NCBI RefSeq assembly: GCF_024753135.1
Contig: NZ_JANUGP010000002.1
Location: 1 to 64,000 of the forward strand
Source: Streptomyces pyxinicus
GTDB lineage: Bacteria > Actinomycetota > Actinomycetes > Streptomycetales > Streptomycetaceae
DNA length: 64,000 bases
Reading direction: 5' to 3'
Made by a program: the position numbers and the translations under genes. Below the pieces are notes generated by a model. That model searched no databases. It was not told the origin of the DNA and worked only from the letters and a program-made list of their open reading frames with translations. Positions 1 through 9,708 of the stretch are shown here, in pieces; position 1 is the stretch's first letter, and each line of letters opens with the position of its first letter.

Positions 1-1553
1 CAGTCGGGGGCGGGGAACGGATTCTCGGCGGGCAGGATGTCGTACCGGTCCTCCTCGGCGGGCTCGACCGCGTCCCGTACGACGTCGGGGCGGGCGGCCG
101 TGAGGGGCTTCGGCGACCTCGGTGCGGGTGCGTCGGTGCGGCCGGCACCCGTCCCGTGCGCCCCGCGCTCCCCGTGGTCTCCTTGGTGCCGGCCGCGCAG
201 CCGCCAGACCCGTACCACCAGCGCCACCGGCAGCGCGCACACCGCCGTCCACACCCCGGCCGCCGGCCCGGTCTGCCACCACACCGGGCCGAAGCGGGCC
301 AGCGCCGCCACGCCCAGCGGGCCGCCCGCCAGGCCGGCGAGGAGGGCGAGGGCCGCCGCACAGACCGCCCCCGTCAGCAGGACGACGCCGGCGGTGCGGG
401 CCGCCGTCCAGCGGGCCCGGGGCGGGTGTCCCGTCTCCCGCCGGACCGCCGCCCGGGCCACGAACCAGCCCGCCGTCATCCCGGCGGCCACCGGCACCAG
501 TACCGCCAGCTTGTTGGTCAGCGTCCCGGTCCCGGCGTCCGGCACCGCCGCCAGCAGCGGGAAGGGCGGCAGCATCGGGGCCGGGTCGGAGGCGAGCGGA
601 TGCACCAGGTGCCCGGTGCCGAGGACGAAGCCGGGGCCGAGGGCGTAGGAGGCCGCCCACACCGCCGCGTTGGGGATCAGCGCGATGCCGAGCAGCAGGA
701 CGGCGAACCGCCCGGTCCAGCCCTCCGTCAGCTGGAGGAAGGACGCCCGCGCCAGGTCGCCGTGCCACACCAGCGAGGTGCCGAGCAGCAGGGCTCCGCC
801 GCCGAAGAGGACGGCCGTAGCGGCACCGGCGGCGCGCACGGCAGCGGCGAGCCGGGCGCGGGCCTCGGCGTCCGCCGGCACCAGCCGCCCCACCGGACTC
901 AGCAGACCCACCGCACTCAGCAGACCCAGCGGACCCGGCGGACTCAGCAGGTTCATGGTCCCGGGCGCCTGCTCCGTTCGGGCCGTGGTCTGTCCCCCGG
1001 GCGGGCGGCCCTGCGCCGACCACACCCCGGCTCCCGCGGTGACCGCCGCCACCAGCGGCAGACACACCGTCACCCAGGGCCATGACGGGCGCAGTTCACC
1101 GCCCGCGCAGTACACGACCGCGGCGGCGGCGACACCCAGATAGCCGAGGACGACACCCGTCCAGACGGTGGCGGCCGGCACCGGCGGCGGCGCGTCGGGC
1201 TCGGCGGAGACGTCGGCGGCGTCGCGCGCGGCCCGGTAGAGCAGCCACACCGGCAGCGCGAGCAGCAGTAGCGGGGTCACCCCGACGGGCAGCGGCGCGC
1301 CCGACAGCGTGTCCGTGCGCACCAGTTGGACCCCGTGCGCCAGCAGCCAGAGCGCGGCGGCGACATGCAGCGCGCCACCCGGACCGCTGTCCGGATAGGG
1401 CGAGCTGATCCACATCGCGAGGACGAGCACGGCGAGCGAACCGAGGCCGAGCCCGGCCGCGACCGCACCGCCGAACAGGCAGGCGGCCAGCCCTGGCGAA
1501 CGGTCGCGCACCCGCGTGAGCAGCGGCGGGGACGGCGGTCGGCGAGCGGTCAT
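1..1553 (-). CDS. DUF6350 family integral membrane protein (PerM-like), 3' end outside window
   Basis: The frame is open from 1553 to the left edge, so the C-terminus is missing. The protein begins [18 protein letters not shown] and has many hydrophobic segments, for example the Leu/Ala/Val-rich stretch encoded around 1400-1480 and another near 1240-1290. The last visible residues are acidic and proline-rich ([10 protein letters not shown]), which fits a cytoplasmic tail. The composition and its position beside the XRE gene and sucCD match the DUF6350 family, which databases often name cell division protein PerM after an M. tuberculosis protein. The ATG at 1553 is one choice; an in-frame GTG at 1562 is another, and neither has a clear Shine-Dalgarno sequence. 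The biochemical role is unknown. Confidence 0.75.
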   Translation of the reverse strand, partial: MTARRPPSPPLLTRVRDRSPGLAACLFGGAVAAGLGLGSLAVLVLAMWISSPYPDSGPGGALHVAAALWLLAHGVQLVRTDTLSGAPLPVGVTPLLLLALPVWLLYRAARDAADVSAEPDAPPPVPAATVWTGVVLGYLGVAAAAVVYCAGGELRPSWPWVTVCLPLVAAVTAGAGVWSAQGRPPGGQTTARTEQAPGTMNLLSPPGPLGLLSAVGLLSPVGRLVPADAEARARLAAAVRAAGAATAVLFGGGALLLGTSLVWHGDLARASFLQLTEGWTGRFAVLLLGIALIPNAAVWAASYALGPGFVLGTGHLVHPLASDPAPMLPPFPLLAAVPDAGTGTLTNKLAVLVPVAAGMTAGWFVARAAVRRETGHPPRARWTAARTAGVVLLTGAVCAAALALLAGLAGGPLGVAALARFGPVWWQTGPAAGVWTAVCALPVALVVRVWRLRGRHQGDHGERGAHGTGAGRTDAPAPRSPKPLTAARPDVVRDAVEPAEEDRYDILPAENPFPAPD

Positions 1554-1645
1554 CTGGGTCACGCGGCCATGGTCCCAACGACACGCGCCTTCCCGCCGTA
1601 ACAGGCGAACCCCCGCTGTGTCGCTCAATATACGTTTATGTTCTT

Positions 1646-1657
1646 TTTCGTACGAAA
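1646..1657. promoter_or_regulatory. 12-bp palindrome at the ribosome binding site of the XRE/sigma-like gene
   Basis: TTTCGTACGAAA is a perfect palindrome that runs into the Shine-Dalgarno sequence GAAAGGG (1654-1660). The 30 bases upstream are unusually AT-rich for this genome. A DNA-binding protein here would block transcription or translation start, and the adjacent XRE-domain protein is an obvious candidate for autoregulation. That last step is inference. Confidence 0.4.
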
Positions 1658-1669
1658 GGGTGCATGGTG

Positions 1670-2734
1670 ATGACGCAGAGTACTGCCACCCCGCTGCCAC
1701 CACCGAGGGAACGCCGACGCCTGCGCGAGGCCCACGCGCTGACGCGGGATCAGGTCGCCGAGCGGCTCGGCGTGAGCCGGTCCACGGTGCGCGCCTGGGA
1801 GTCCGGGCACCGGGTCCCCGAGGGCGAGGAGGGCGCCGCGTACGCCGGACTGCTGGCGGCGCTCACCCGGCCGGCCGACACCACCACCGGTCCTGGCCCG
1901 GGTCCCGGTCCCGGTCCCGGCCTCCTGGGGGCGCAGCCGCTGACGCCCGCTCAGGCCTTCGACGCGCTGTACGCGTTCTGCGCGCCCGCCCTCGTACGGC
2001 AGACCTATCTGCTCACCGGACGCCGGGACCTGGCCCGCGAGGTCGTGGAACGGGCCTTCCAGCTGGCCTGGCAGCGCTGGCCCGAGATCGCGCAGGACCG
2101 TGACCCGGCGAGCTGGGTGCGGGCGATGGCGTACGACTGCGCGCTTTCGCCCTGGCACCGGTTCCGCCCCCGCTACCGGCATCCGGAACCGCCGCCGGCC
2201 GACCCGGCGGACCGCGCGCTGCTGCACGCGCTGCTGGAGCTGCCGCCGGCGTACCGGCGCACGGTCGTGCTCTACGACGGGGTGGGCCTCGACCTGCCGG
2301 AGACGGCGGCGGAGACGGAGGCCAGCACACCGGCGGCGGCCAGCCGGCTCACCCACGCGCGCGAGGCCCTGGCCGCGTGCCTGCCGGAACTGGCCGACCC
2401 CGCCGAGCTGCACCGCCGGCTGCTCGGGCTGGCCTCGGCGGAGCGGCTGCGGGCGGAGCGGCCGACGGTGGTGCGCGTGTGCGGCGAGCGGCGAAACGTT
2501 TTTTGGACGCGGGCCGCCATCGCCTTCACGGTGACGATCATCGGCGCGACGACCCTGACCCTGCGGACGGCACCCACCCACTACGAGCCCCCGGTCGCCC
2601 CCGCCCAGGCGGTCCAAGGCGTCCCGCCCCGAGCGGCCCTCGGCCCCCTCTCCCACGAGGAACAGGCCCTCCAGGCCAAGCTCCGGCAGGAGGCGGCGAG
2701 CGGACCGGAGCGCCTGGCCCCGGACGACCGGTGA
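1670..2734 (+). CDS. Membrane-anchored protein with XRE helix-turn-helix and sigma-factor-like domains
   Basis: Residues about 10-65 form an XRE-type helix-turn-helix ([21 protein letters not shown]). A Gly-Pro repeat linker (encoded near 1890-1920) follows. The middle resembles the sigma-70 region 2 fold of ECF sigma factors ([20 protein letters not shown], then [20 protein letters not shown]), and a degraded region-4-like part follows ([17 protein letters not shown]). A single hydrophobic segment, [20 protein letters not shown], lies near residue 280, with a short charged tail. The start was chosen at ATG 1670, which is 9 bases after GAAAGGG; ATG 1664 and GTG 1667 are alternatives. It is divergent from the DUF6350 gene. 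The function is unknown; a membrane-tethered regulator is plausible. Confidence 0.7.
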   Translation: MTQSTATPLPPPRERRRLREAHALTRDQVAERLGVSRSTVRAWESGHRVPEGEEGAAYAGLLAALTRPADTTTGPGPGPGPGPGLLGAQPLTPAQAFDALYAFCAPALVRQTYLLTGRRDLAREVVERAFQLAWQRWPEIAQDRDPASWVRAMAYDCALSPWHRFRPRYRHPEPPPADPADRALLHALLELPPAYRRTVVLYDGVGLDLPETAAETEASTPAAASRLTHAREALAACLPELADPAELHRRLLGLASAERLRAERPTVVRVCGERRNVFWTRAAIAFTVTIIGATTLTLRTAPTHYEPPVAPAQAVQGVPPRAALGPLSHEEQALQAKLRQEAASGPERLAPDDR

Positions 2735-2752
2735 GCGCCCCCGAAGGGGCGC
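2735..2752 (+). terminator. Hairpin just after the XRE/sigma-like gene
   Basis: GCGCCCC (2735-2741) pairs with GGGGCGC (2746-2752) directly after the TGA at 2732-2734. The right arm also begins the first copy of the 46-bp dispersed repeat, so the hairpin may be part of that element. Confidence 0.45.
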
Positions 2753-2876
2753 GGGGAACTGCGCGACCAGCCACGACGGGCCCGCAGCCGCCAACGGACC
2801 ACGCCCCTAGGGCGAGGCGGCGCGGCCTTTAGGGGCGCGGGGAACTGCGCGACCAGCCACAACGGGCCCGCAGCCG
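2745..2876. repeat. Two copies of a 46-bp Streptomyces intergenic repeat
   Basis: The copies lie at 2745-2790 and 2831-2876. Each begins AGGGGCGCGGGGAACTGCGC and ends GGGCCCGCAGCCG, and they differ at one base (ACGACGG versus ACAACGG). I recall this sequence as a common dispersed intergenic element in Streptomyces genomes. It carries no coding sequence. Confidence 0.8.
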
Positions 2877-2960
2877 ACGTAGAACGACGGCAGGCCCGCG
2901 CAGCCGGCGTAGAACGACGGCAGGCCCGCGCAGCCGGCGTAGAACGACGGCAGGCCCGCC
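2871..2960. repeat. Three tandem 30-bp repeats next to the sucCD terminator
   Basis: Units lie at 2871-2900, 2901-2930 and 2931-2960, each starting CAGCCG(A/G)CGTAGAACGACGG and ending CAGGCCCGC. The first unit overlaps the end of the second 46-bp repeat. Each unit contains GGCAGGCCCGC, the left arm of the sucD terminator, so the array looks like a duplication of repeat end plus terminator arm. Confidence 0.85.
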
Positions 2961-2986
2961 CCGGAAGTACGCGGGGCGGGCCTGCC
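2949..2986 (-). terminator. Terminator of the sucCD operon
   Basis: A 15-bp perfect stem: GGCAGGCCCGCCCCG (2949-2963) and CGGGGCGGGCCTGCC (2972-2986) around an 8-base loop, 18 bases after the sucD stop. The two repeat units to its left carry extra partial copies of the left arm, which could form alternative shorter hairpins. Confidence 0.8.
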
Positions 2987-3003
2987 GACAGGTGGCTGAG
3001 AGG

Positions 3004-3888
3004 TCAGCCGGCCAGGATCTCGCGGGCGAGCTTGGCCGTCTCGGTCGGCGTCTTGCCGACCTTGACGCCCGCGGCCTCCAGGGCCTCCTTCTTCGCCTGG
3101 GCGGTGCCGGACGAACCGGAGACGATGGCGCCGGCGTGGCCCATGGTCTTGCCCTCGGGCGCGGTGAAGCCCGCGACGTAGCCGACGACCGGCTTGGTCA
3201 CGTTCTCCTTGATGAACGCGGCGGCCCGCTCCTCGGCGTCGCCACCGATCTCACCGATCATCACGATCAGGTCGGTCTCGGGGTCCGCCTGGAACGCGGC
3301 GAGCGCGTCGATGTGCGTGGTGCCGATGATCGGGTCGCCACCGATGCCGACGGCGGTCGAGAAGCCGATGTCACGCAGCTCGTACATCATCTGGTACGTC
3401 AGCGTGCCGGACTTCGACACCAGGCCGATACGGCCCGGCTTGGTGATGTCGCCCGGGATGATGCCGACGTTCGACTGGCCCGGGGTGATGATGCCGGGGC
3501 AGTTCGGGCCGATGATCCGGGTCTTGTTGCCCTTCTTGCCGGCGTACGCCCAGAAGGCCGCCGAGTCGTGCACGGCGATGCCCTCGGTGATCACGACGGC
3601 CAGCGGGATCTCGGCGTCGATCGCCTCGTCGACCGCGGCCTTGGTGAACTTCTCCGGCACGAAGATGACGGAGACGTCGGCGCCGGTCTTCTCGATGGCC
3701 TCCTTGACGGTACCGAAGACCGGTACCTCGGTGCCGTCGAAGTCCACGGTCTGACCCGCCTTGCGCGGGTTCACGCCGCCCACGACGTTCGTGCCGTCAC
3801 CGAGCATGAGCTTGGTGTGCTTCATGCCGGTGGCGCCGGTCATGCCCTGGACGATGACCTTGCTGTCCTTGTTGAGCCAGATAGCCAT
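3004..3888 (-). CDS. sucD: Succinyl-CoA synthetase (succinate-CoA ligase) alpha subunit
   Basis: The 294-residue protein is full length. The CoA-binding Rossmann domain starts at the N-terminus with GMTGATG (residues 15-21). GHAGAIVSG carries the active-site histidine that is phosphorylated during catalysis (His251). With the beta subunit it converts succinyl-CoA, a nucleoside diphosphate and phosphate to succinate, CoA and a nucleoside triphosphate in the TCA cycle. It follows sucC by 26 bases in the same direction, so the two form an operon that ends at the hairpin at 2949-2986. The ATG at 3888 follows a purine-rich leader. Nothing unusual was seen. Confidence 0.97.
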   Translation of the reverse strand: MAIWLNKDSKVIVQGMTGATGMKHTKLMLGDGTNVVGGVNPRKAGQTVDFDGTEVPVFGTVKEAIEKTGADVSVIFVPEKFTKAAVDEAIDAEIPLAVVITEGIAVHDSAAFWAYAGKKGNKTRIIGPNCPGIITPGQSNVGIIPGDITKPGRIGLVSKSGTLTYQMMYELRDIGFSTAVGIGGDPIIGTTHIDALAAFQADPETDLIVMIGEIGGDAEERAAAFIKENVTKPVVGYVAGFTAPEGKTMGHAGAIVSGSSGTAQAKKEALEAAGVKVGKTPTETAKLAREILAG

Positions 3889-3914
3889 GGTGGTGTGAGT
3901 CCTCGTCCTCGTGC

Positions 3915-5093
3915 TTACTTGGCGGCGGCCAGCTCGGCGGCCTTGTCGGCCGCGCCGTCCATGGTGTCGACGCGCTGCACCAGCGGGTGGTTGGCGTCGG
4001 TGAGGATCTGCCGGCCCAGCTCGGCGTTGTTGCCGTCGAGCCGGACGACCAGCGGCTTGGAGACGTTCTCGCCGCGGTCCTCCAGCAGCTTCAGGGCCTG
4101 CACGATGCCGTTGGCGACCTCGTCGCAGGCGGTGATGCCGCCGAAGACGTTCACGAAGACGGACTTGACGTCCGGGTCGCCCAGGATGATCTCCAGGCCG
4201 TTCGCCATGACCTGGGCGGAGGCGCCACCGCCGATGTCCAGGAAGTTGGCGGGCTTGACGTTGCCGTGCTTCTCACCGGCGTACGCGACGACGTCCAGGG
4301 TGCTCATGACGAGACCGGCGCCGTTGCCGATGATGCCGACCTCACCGTCGAGCTTGACGTAGTTGAGGTTCTTCTCCTTGGCGGCGGCCTCCAGCGGGTT
4401 GGCCGCGGCCTTGTCGTGGAGTTCCTCGAAGTCGGGGTGGCGGAACTCGGCGTTGTCGTCGAGCGACACCTTGCCGTCCAGGGCGATGACCTGGCCGGAG
4501 GCGACCTTGGCCAGCGGGTTGACCTCGACCAGGAGGGCGTCCTCCTTGATGAAGGTGTCCCACAGCTTGACCAGGACGTCGGCGACCTGGTCGGCGACCT
4601 CGGCCGGGAACTTGGCGGCCTCGACGATCTCGCGGGCCTTCTCCGGGGTCACACCGTCGATGGCGTCGATCGGCGTCTTGGCGACGGCCTCCGGACGGGT
4701 GGCCGCCACCTCCTCGATCTCCATGCCGCCCTCGACGGACGCGATGGAGAGGAAGGTGCGGTTGGCACGGTCGAGGAGGAAGGAGACGTAGTACTCCTCG
4801 ACGATCTCCGGAGCGGTCTCGGCGATCATGACCTTGTGGACCGTGTGGCCCTTGATGTCCATGCCGAGGATGTCCGTCGCCCGGGCGACGGCCTCGTCCG
4901 CGGAGGCGGCCAGCTTGACGCCACCGGCCTTGCCGCGACCACCGACCTTCACCTGCGCCTTGACGACGGACTTGCCGCCCAGGCGCTCGGTGATCTCGCG
5001 CGCCGCCTCAGGCGTGTCGATGACTTCACCGGCCAGCACCGGTACATCGTGCTTGGCGAAGAGGTCCCTCGCCTGGTACTCGAACAGGTCCAC
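3915..5093 (-). CDS. sucC: Succinyl-CoA synthetase (succinate-CoA ligase) beta subunit
   Basis: The 392-residue protein begins [19 protein letters not shown], typical of SucC. The N-terminal ATP-grasp domain binds nucleotide and Mg2+ ([14 protein letters not shown] near residues 45-60). The C-terminal ligase/CoA domain contains DIGGGA and [13 protein letters not shown], which contact the phosphohistidine loop of SucD. It is the first gene of the sucC-sucD operon, with promoter sequence expected in 5094-5220. Length and motifs are normal for the family. Confidence 0.97.
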   Translation of the reverse strand: MDLFEYQARDLFAKHDVPVLAGEVIDTPEAAREITERLGGKSVVKAQVKVGGRGKAGGVKLAASADEAVARATDILGMDIKGHTVHKVMIAETAPEIVEEYYVSFLLDRANRTFLSIASVEGGMEIEEVAATRPEAVAKTPIDAIDGVTPEKAREIVEAAKFPAEVADQVADVLVKLWDTFIKEDALLVEVNPLAKVASGQVIALDGKVSLDDNAEFRHPDFEELHDKAAANPLEAAAKEKNLNYVKLDGEVGIIGNGAGLVMSTLDVVAYAGEKHGNVKPANFLDIGGGASAQVMANGLEIILGDPDVKSVFVNVFGGITACDEVANGIVQALKLLEDRGENVSKPLVVRLDGNNAELGRQILTDANHPLVQRVDTMDGAADKAAELAAAK

Positions 5094-6001
5094 GCGCTTC
5101 CGTCCCTATCAGTGATCTCGCGGTTCGTTGGATGCGTGGGCGTGCCGCGAAGGGCAACGTGACGTCCGCTTGTCACTAGGGGGGCGCACACGGTGTCCGA
5201 GCGCGCGGCATGTCCGTCTCGCAGGTTATCGCCGCTTGCGGGGCCTCCCTAAATCGAGGGTCGCACGCGAGCGGTGATACCTGTCACATGATGCCGGTTT
5301 CCCTGGCACGCCGTGCCGCGAAGCGGCGGTCGCCGGGCGCCGTGTGAAGCTCCACCGGGCTGGGGTGCGCCCGGTGGAGCCCCTGAGCGGCTCCGGTGCG
5401 ATCCGGAGCCCGGGCGGGCGGCCACCACCCCGACGGCGGCCGTCCCGCCCCTGTCCCGCGGGTACCGGACCGGACGCACCGACGGCGTTCGACCGACCGA
5501 CCCGACAGCCCGCGGAATCTTGTCGCGCCCCTGTCACTTACCTCGCCGCCGGGGGCGTACGCCGGGCACCTGGGATGTTTTGGTGGGCTAGAGCGCCGGG
5601 ACGGGCTAGTGGGGGAAGAGCGGGACGAAGGTGCCGACGTACGCCGGGGCTCCGACAGGCGCGGAGTGCGCGGGGGTGGAGTGCGCGGCAAGGACTCCGA
5701 CGGGAGTGGAGTGCGCGGAAGGTGGGAACGCCGCGGGCCGGCCCGGGTGCGGCGCGGGGGCCGCCGCTGCCCCGAGGCGTGCGGGTACGGCCGTACGCCC
5801 GCCCGCGTGACCCTCGGCGGAACGGCTCCCCGCGCGCGCCGGCAAGGCGAGTCGCAGCGGGGTGGCAGGCAGGGGCACGTGGGGCAGGGGCACGTGGGGG
5901 CTCCCTCGGGTCGGTGCGGGAGGCGTTGATCCTCGCACGGTGGGCCCGAGGTGGCGCAAGACCCTGTTACCGAAGGGTAGCCATTTCCCTCTCCTGGCGC
6001 G
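5094..6001. other. Intergenic region between the VWA gene and sucC
   Basis: About 900 bases without a convincing gene; open frames here are random high-GC frames. The right part should hold the end of the VWA transcript and the left part the sucC promoter. Visible features are GGAGTGCGCGG repeated three times near 5655-5720, GGGGCACGTGGGG repeated twice near 5872-5900, and, on the minus strand at 5960-5985, a strong ribosome binding site (AGGAGAGGG) before a five-codon frame ATGGCTACCCTTCGGTAA. That tiny frame overlaps the motif TACCCTTCGGTAAC, which resembles one upstream of the aldehyde dehydrogenase gene at 41.7 kb. Confidence 0.6.
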
Positions 6002-7180
6002 TCACGCGGTGTCCGGTATCGGCAGGGGCCGCTTCTCCAGTGCCGCCGCCATCACCTCCGGGAACAGGTCGGGCGTGCAGGCGAAGGCGGGTGCGCCGAG
6101 CGCGGCCAGCGCCGCCGCGTGCTCCCGGTCGTAGGCCGGTGCTCCCTCGTCGGACAGGGCGAGCAGCGTCACGAACTGCACCCCGGACGCCTTCATCGCG
6201 GCCACCCGCTTGAGCATCTCGTCCCGGATGCCGCCCTCGTAGAGGTCGCTGATCAGCACGACCACGGTCTCCGCCGGCCGGGTGATCTGGGACTGGCAGT
6301 AGGCGAGCGCCCGGTTGATGTCGGTGCCGCCGCCGAGCTGGGTGCCGAAGAGCACGTCGACGGGATCGTCCAGCTGGTCGGTGAGGTCGACGACCGCCGT
6401 GTCGAACACGACCAGCCGGGTGCTGATCGACCGCATGGAGGCGAGCACCGCGCCGAACACGGACGCGTAGACCACGGACGCGGCCATCGAGCCGGACTGG
6501 TCGACGCAGAGCACGACCTCCTTCTTCACCGACCGCGCGGCCCGCCCGTATCCGATCAGCCGCTCCGGCACCACCGTGCGGTACTCGGGCAGGTAGTGCT
6601 TGAGGTTGGCCGCGATGGTGCGGTTCCAGTCGATGTCGTGGTGGCGGGGCCGGCTGACCCGGGCGCTGCGGTCGAGGGCGCCGGTGAGGGTGGCCCGGGT
6701 GCGGGTCGCGAGCCGCTTCTCCAGGTCCTCGACCACCTTGCGCACCACCGCGCGCGCCGTCTCCTTCGTCGTCTCCGGCATCGCCTGGTTGAGGGAGAGC
6801 AGCGTGCCGACCAGGTGCACGTCGGCCTCCACCGCCGCCAGCATCTCCGGCTCCAGCAGCAGCGCGGAGAGCCCGAGCCGCTCGATGGCGTCGCGCTGCA
6901 TGACCTGGACGACGGAGGTCGGGAAGTAGGTGCGGATGTCCCCGAGCCAGCGTGCCACCGAGGGCGCCGACGCCCCGAGCCCCGCCGAACGCTCCCGTCC
7001 CGTCCGCTGCTTGTCGCCCTTGCCGTAGAGCGCGGCGAGCGTGCCGTCCATCGCCGCGTCCCGGCCGGACAGCGCGCATCCGGTGCCGTCGGCCTGGTCG
7101 CCGCCGAGGACCAGCCGCCAGCGCCGCAGCCGCTCCGCCGCCGGGTCCCGGGGTTTTGTCGGTGCCGAGCCGTTCGTCAT
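6002..7180 (-). CDS. VWA domain protein, YehP-like partner of the MoxR ATPase
   Basis: The 392-residue protein has a helical N-terminal half (residues 1-215) and a C-terminal von Willebrand factor A domain from about residue 220. The metal-ion-dependent adhesion site is complete: DQSGS (227-231), the Thr in GGGTDI (286) and an acidic loop near SDLYEGG. VWA proteins encoded with MoxR AAA+ ATPases usually act with them in metal-dependent remodelling or assembly. Its start codon overlaps the end of the DUF5682 gene by 4 bases (ATGA), so translation is probably coupled. It is the last gene of the MoxR-DUF5682-VWA operon. No signal peptide is visible. The substrate is unknown. Confidence 0.85.
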   Translation of the reverse strand: MTNGSAPTKPRDPAAERLRRWRLVLGGDQADGTGCALSGRDAAMDGTLAALYGKGDKQRTGRERSAGLGASAPSVARWLGDIRTYFPTSVVQVMQRDAIERLGLSALLLEPEMLAAVEADVHLVGTLLSLNQAMPETTKETARAVVRKVVEDLEKRLATRTRATLTGALDRSARVSRPRHHDIDWNRTIAANLKHYLPEYRTVVPERLIGYGRAARSVKKEVVLCVDQSGSMAASVVYASVFGAVLASMRSISTRLVVFDTAVVDLTDQLDDPVDVLFGTQLGGGTDINRALAYCQSQITRPAETVVVLISDLYEGGIRDEMLKRVAAMKASGVQFVTLLALSDEGAPAYDREHAAALAALGAPAFACTPDLFPEVMAAALEKRPLPIPDTA

Positions 7181-9708
7181 GCGCCCACCCCCGCGAGGTT
7201 GTCGTGTCCGGTCGTCTCCCGCCCGTCACCGTCGGGCAGGCCCAGCAGCAGTCGCAGCACCGGCAGTACGGCGTCGGCGCGCGCGGTGTCCGGTTCGGTG
7301 CCGAAACCGGGCGTCGCGGGGGCATGGCCACCAGGTCCGGTGCCCTGGCCCGGTCCGCGCCGGACCAGCTCGCCGAGGGTTCTGCGCACCCCCGGCTCGT
7401 ACGCCGAGAACGTGCGCCGCAGCAGCGGCAGTACGTCCGTGAACGCCTCCGCCGGCACCGACGTCAGCCACGCGTCGACCAGGCCGAGCAGCCGTTCGTC
7501 GTGGACCAGCAGCAGGCCGCCCCCGCCGCCGACGAAGCCCTCGATCCAGGCCGCCGCGGCGGCCGGCGGGGTCCCCGGCGACAGCGCGAGCCCCATCAGT
7601 CGCGCCGCCTCCGCCGCGTCCAGGGCGCCCTCGTCGAGCAGCAGCCGCGCGGACCGCCCCCGGATCACGCCGGGCGCGGTGTCCCGCAGCGACAGGGCCC
7701 GCAGCACGCCCCGCCAGCGATCCCGCAGGTCACCGCGCCGGCGGCCCCGCAGGTCACCGCGGCCGATCGCGCCATCGGAACCCCCGGCCGCTCCGCCCCC
7801 ACCGGAACCGGCCGCCTCCCCGGCGCCTGGGACCGCCCCGCCCGCCGGTGTCTCCGCCAGCAGGTTCACCGCCTGGTGCACGGCGTCCACATGGCCGCGC
7901 ATCTCGTCGGCCGCGTCCGTGTCGAGCCCGGTGCAGGCCGGGGGCAGACCGACGAAGACGCGCTCGGCGAGGCCCGCCGCGACCTCGGACAGCGCTCCGG
8001 TGTCGGTGCCGCGCACGTCGCCGTAGCGCAGGGAGCGGACCAGCGCGGGCAGCGCCTGGGTGAGCCGGCCGACGTCCGTGTCCAGGGCCGCGCGGTCGGC
8101 GAGCACCCGCATGACCACGGGCAGCGAGTCCGGCAACCCCGCCAGCAGGCACTGTTCGGCGAGCGCGGTCACCTCGGCCAGGGCGGTCGCGGCGGTCGCG
8201 TCCGCCTCGGCCTTGGCCTGCGCGGCGGCGAGCACGGTCGTCCCCCACACGCCCGCCTCGGCGACCCGCACCGACAGCTCGGGCTCCCAGCGCAGCCGCC
8301 AGGTCTCCCGGAACGTACCGGTGCTCCCCCGGGACTCGGCCGGCTCCCCCCAGTGGACGCCGAGCAGCCGCAGCCGGTGCAGCAGTCTCCCGCGGCCCGC
8401 GTCGGTGGGGCCGCGCAGGTCCAGCTCCAGCTCGCGTTCCAAGGCCTCCGGCTTGAGCCGCAGCGAGCGCTGCTGCCGGGCGAGATCGCGCTGCAGGGGC
8501 ACCGCGGGGGCCGACTCCGGGACCTCGCCCAGGACGTCCCCGACCACGAGCCGGTCGTGCACCAGCGCCAGCGGCACGTCGGAGCCGTCGCACATCACCG
8601 CCCGCACCGCGTCGGTGGTCTCACCGAGGCCCGGCAGCGGGCGCCCGCGCATCGCGGCCAGCGTGTCCGCGAGCCGTACCGCCTCGATGACGTGCGCGGA
8701 GGACACGATCCGGTCCTCCTCGCGCAGCAGTCCGGCCACCTTGGTCAGCCAGCGCTCGACCGGCCGGTCGGGGGCACAGAACAGATGCCCGTACCAGCCC
8801 GGCGAGTCGACGCCGGCGCCGTAACCGCTGGACCGGGCCAGCCTGCGGTGCGTCCAGGGCACCCAGGTCAGGTCGGCCTTGACCTTGGGCAGCCCCTTGA
8901 GCAGCGCCCGGTCGGCGCTGACGGTGGTCCGCTCGCGCAGCGCCGGCACGTGCCAGGCCCCGCACACCACCGCCACCGCGTCCCCGAACTCCTTGCGGGC
9001 GTCGCGCAGCCGCAGCCGCATGTGCGCCTCCCGCACGGCGTACCGGGTGTGCCCGCCGTCGCCGAACCGCTCACGCAGCGCCCCCATGGCCTCCGCCAGG
9101 GCCGCGAAGGGCGCGAAGGGGTCGCGCTCGCCGGGTCCCCGGTGCTCCACGACGTCCTCCCACCACCGCTCGGGGTCGTCGTATCCGGCGGTCTCCGCGA
9201 GCACGGCGAGGGGATCGACCCGGACCCGCTCGCCCTCGCCGCCGTCCGCCCCCTCGCCGGCGTCCGTGTCCTCACCGGCGTGCTTGCTTTCGGCGGCGCC
9301 GGTGGGCTCGGCGTCGCCGGTGGGCTCGGCGGGCTCCGCCGTGTCCGTCCGCTTGTCCCAGGCCAGCGAGTGCGTGGCCGGCAGGTCGATGAAGCGGGCC
9401 GGGACGCCGTGCTCCAGGGCCCAGCGGATCGCGACCCATTCGGGGCTGAACTCGGCGAACGGCCAGAACGCCGAGCGGCCGGGCTCGTCCACGGCGTGGG
9501 CGAGCAGCGCGACCGGGGGCCGCAGCTCCGGGTCGGCGGCCAGCGGGATCAACGGGTCGGCCTCGGGCGGCCCTTCGATCAGCACGGCGGCGGGCCGGGC
9601 GGCGTCCAGGGCGGCCCGCACCGCGCGTGCCGAGCCGGGCCCGTGGTGCCGTACGCCCAGGAGCAGCGGCCCGGAGTCGTGGGCCCCGCTCCGGGCGGCC
9701 GCTGTCAT
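7177..9708 (-). CDS. DUF5682 family protein, YehM-like
   Basis: The 843-residue soluble protein begins with the characteristic LLLGVRHHGPGSARAVRAAL (about residues 15-34), followed by LIEGPPEADPLIPLA. This part resembles a TraB-like fold. A low-complexity acidic stretch rich in Glu/Thr/Gly (encoded around 9220-9340) interrupts the N-terminal half. The C-terminal half is helical and ends in an acidic Gly/Asp region. It lies between the MoxR ATPase and VWA genes with 4-base overlaps on both sides, so all three are almost certainly made together. No enzymatic activity is established for the family as far as I know; DUF5682 is the honest label. Confidence 0.8.
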   Translation of the reverse strand: MTAAARSGAHDSGPLLLGVRHHGPGSARAVRAALDAARPAAVLIEGPPEADPLIPLAADPELRPPVALLAHAVDEPGRSAFWPFAEFSPEWVAIRWALEHGVPARFIDLPATHSLAWDKRTDTAEPAEPTGDAEPTGAAESKHAGEDTDAGEGADGGEGERVRVDPLAVLAETAGYDDPERWWEDVVEHRGPGERDPFAPFAALAEAMGALRERFGDGGHTRYAVREAHMRLRLRDARKEFGDAVAVVCGAWHVPALRERTTVSADRALLKGLPKVKADLTWVPWTHRRLARSSGYGAGVDSPGWYGHLFCAPDRPVERWLTKVAGLLREEDRIVSSAHVIEAVRLADTLAAMRGRPLPGLGETTDAVRAVMCDGSDVPLALVHDRLVVGDVLGEVPESAPAVPLQRDLARQQRSLRLKPEALERELELDLRGPTDAGRGRLLHRLRLLGVHWGEPAESRGSTGTFRETWRLRWEPELSVRVAEAGVWGTTVLAAAQAKAEADATAATALAEVTALAEQCLLAGLPDSLPVVMRVLADRAALDTDVGRLTQALPALVRSLRYGDVRGTDTGALSEVAAGLAERVFVGLPPACTGLDTDAADEMRGHVDAVHQAVNLLAETPAGGAVPGAGEAAGSGGGGAAGGSDGAIGRGDLRGRRRGDLRDRWRGVLRALSLRDTAPGVIRGRSARLLLDEGALDAAEAARLMGLALSPGTPPAAAAAWIEGFVGGGGGLLLVHDERLLGLVDAWLTSVPAEAFTDVLPLLRRTFSAYEPGVRRTLGELVRRGPGQGTGPGGHAPATPGFGTEPDTARADAVLPVLRLLLGLPDGDGRETTGHDNLAGVGA

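Noticed and set aside
122..1408. Long plus-strand frames opposite the DUF6350 gene
   Set aside because: Arg/Pro-rich shadow translations of a high-GC membrane gene; the minus frame encodes hydrophobic helices and normal codon use.
3987..5162. 391-codon plus-strand frame opposite sucC
   Set aside because: Antisense of a certain gene; composition (Leu/Val/Asp/Gly repeats) is a codon mirror of SucC.
5226..6213. Several frames in the sucC-VWA gap
   Set aside because: No ribosome binding sites with suitable spacing, Arg/Pro-rich composition, no family resemblance.
7754..8593. 279-codon minus-strand frame inside the DUF5682 gene
   Set aside because: Arg/Gly/Ala-rich alternative frame of a gene with clear family motifs in its own frame.
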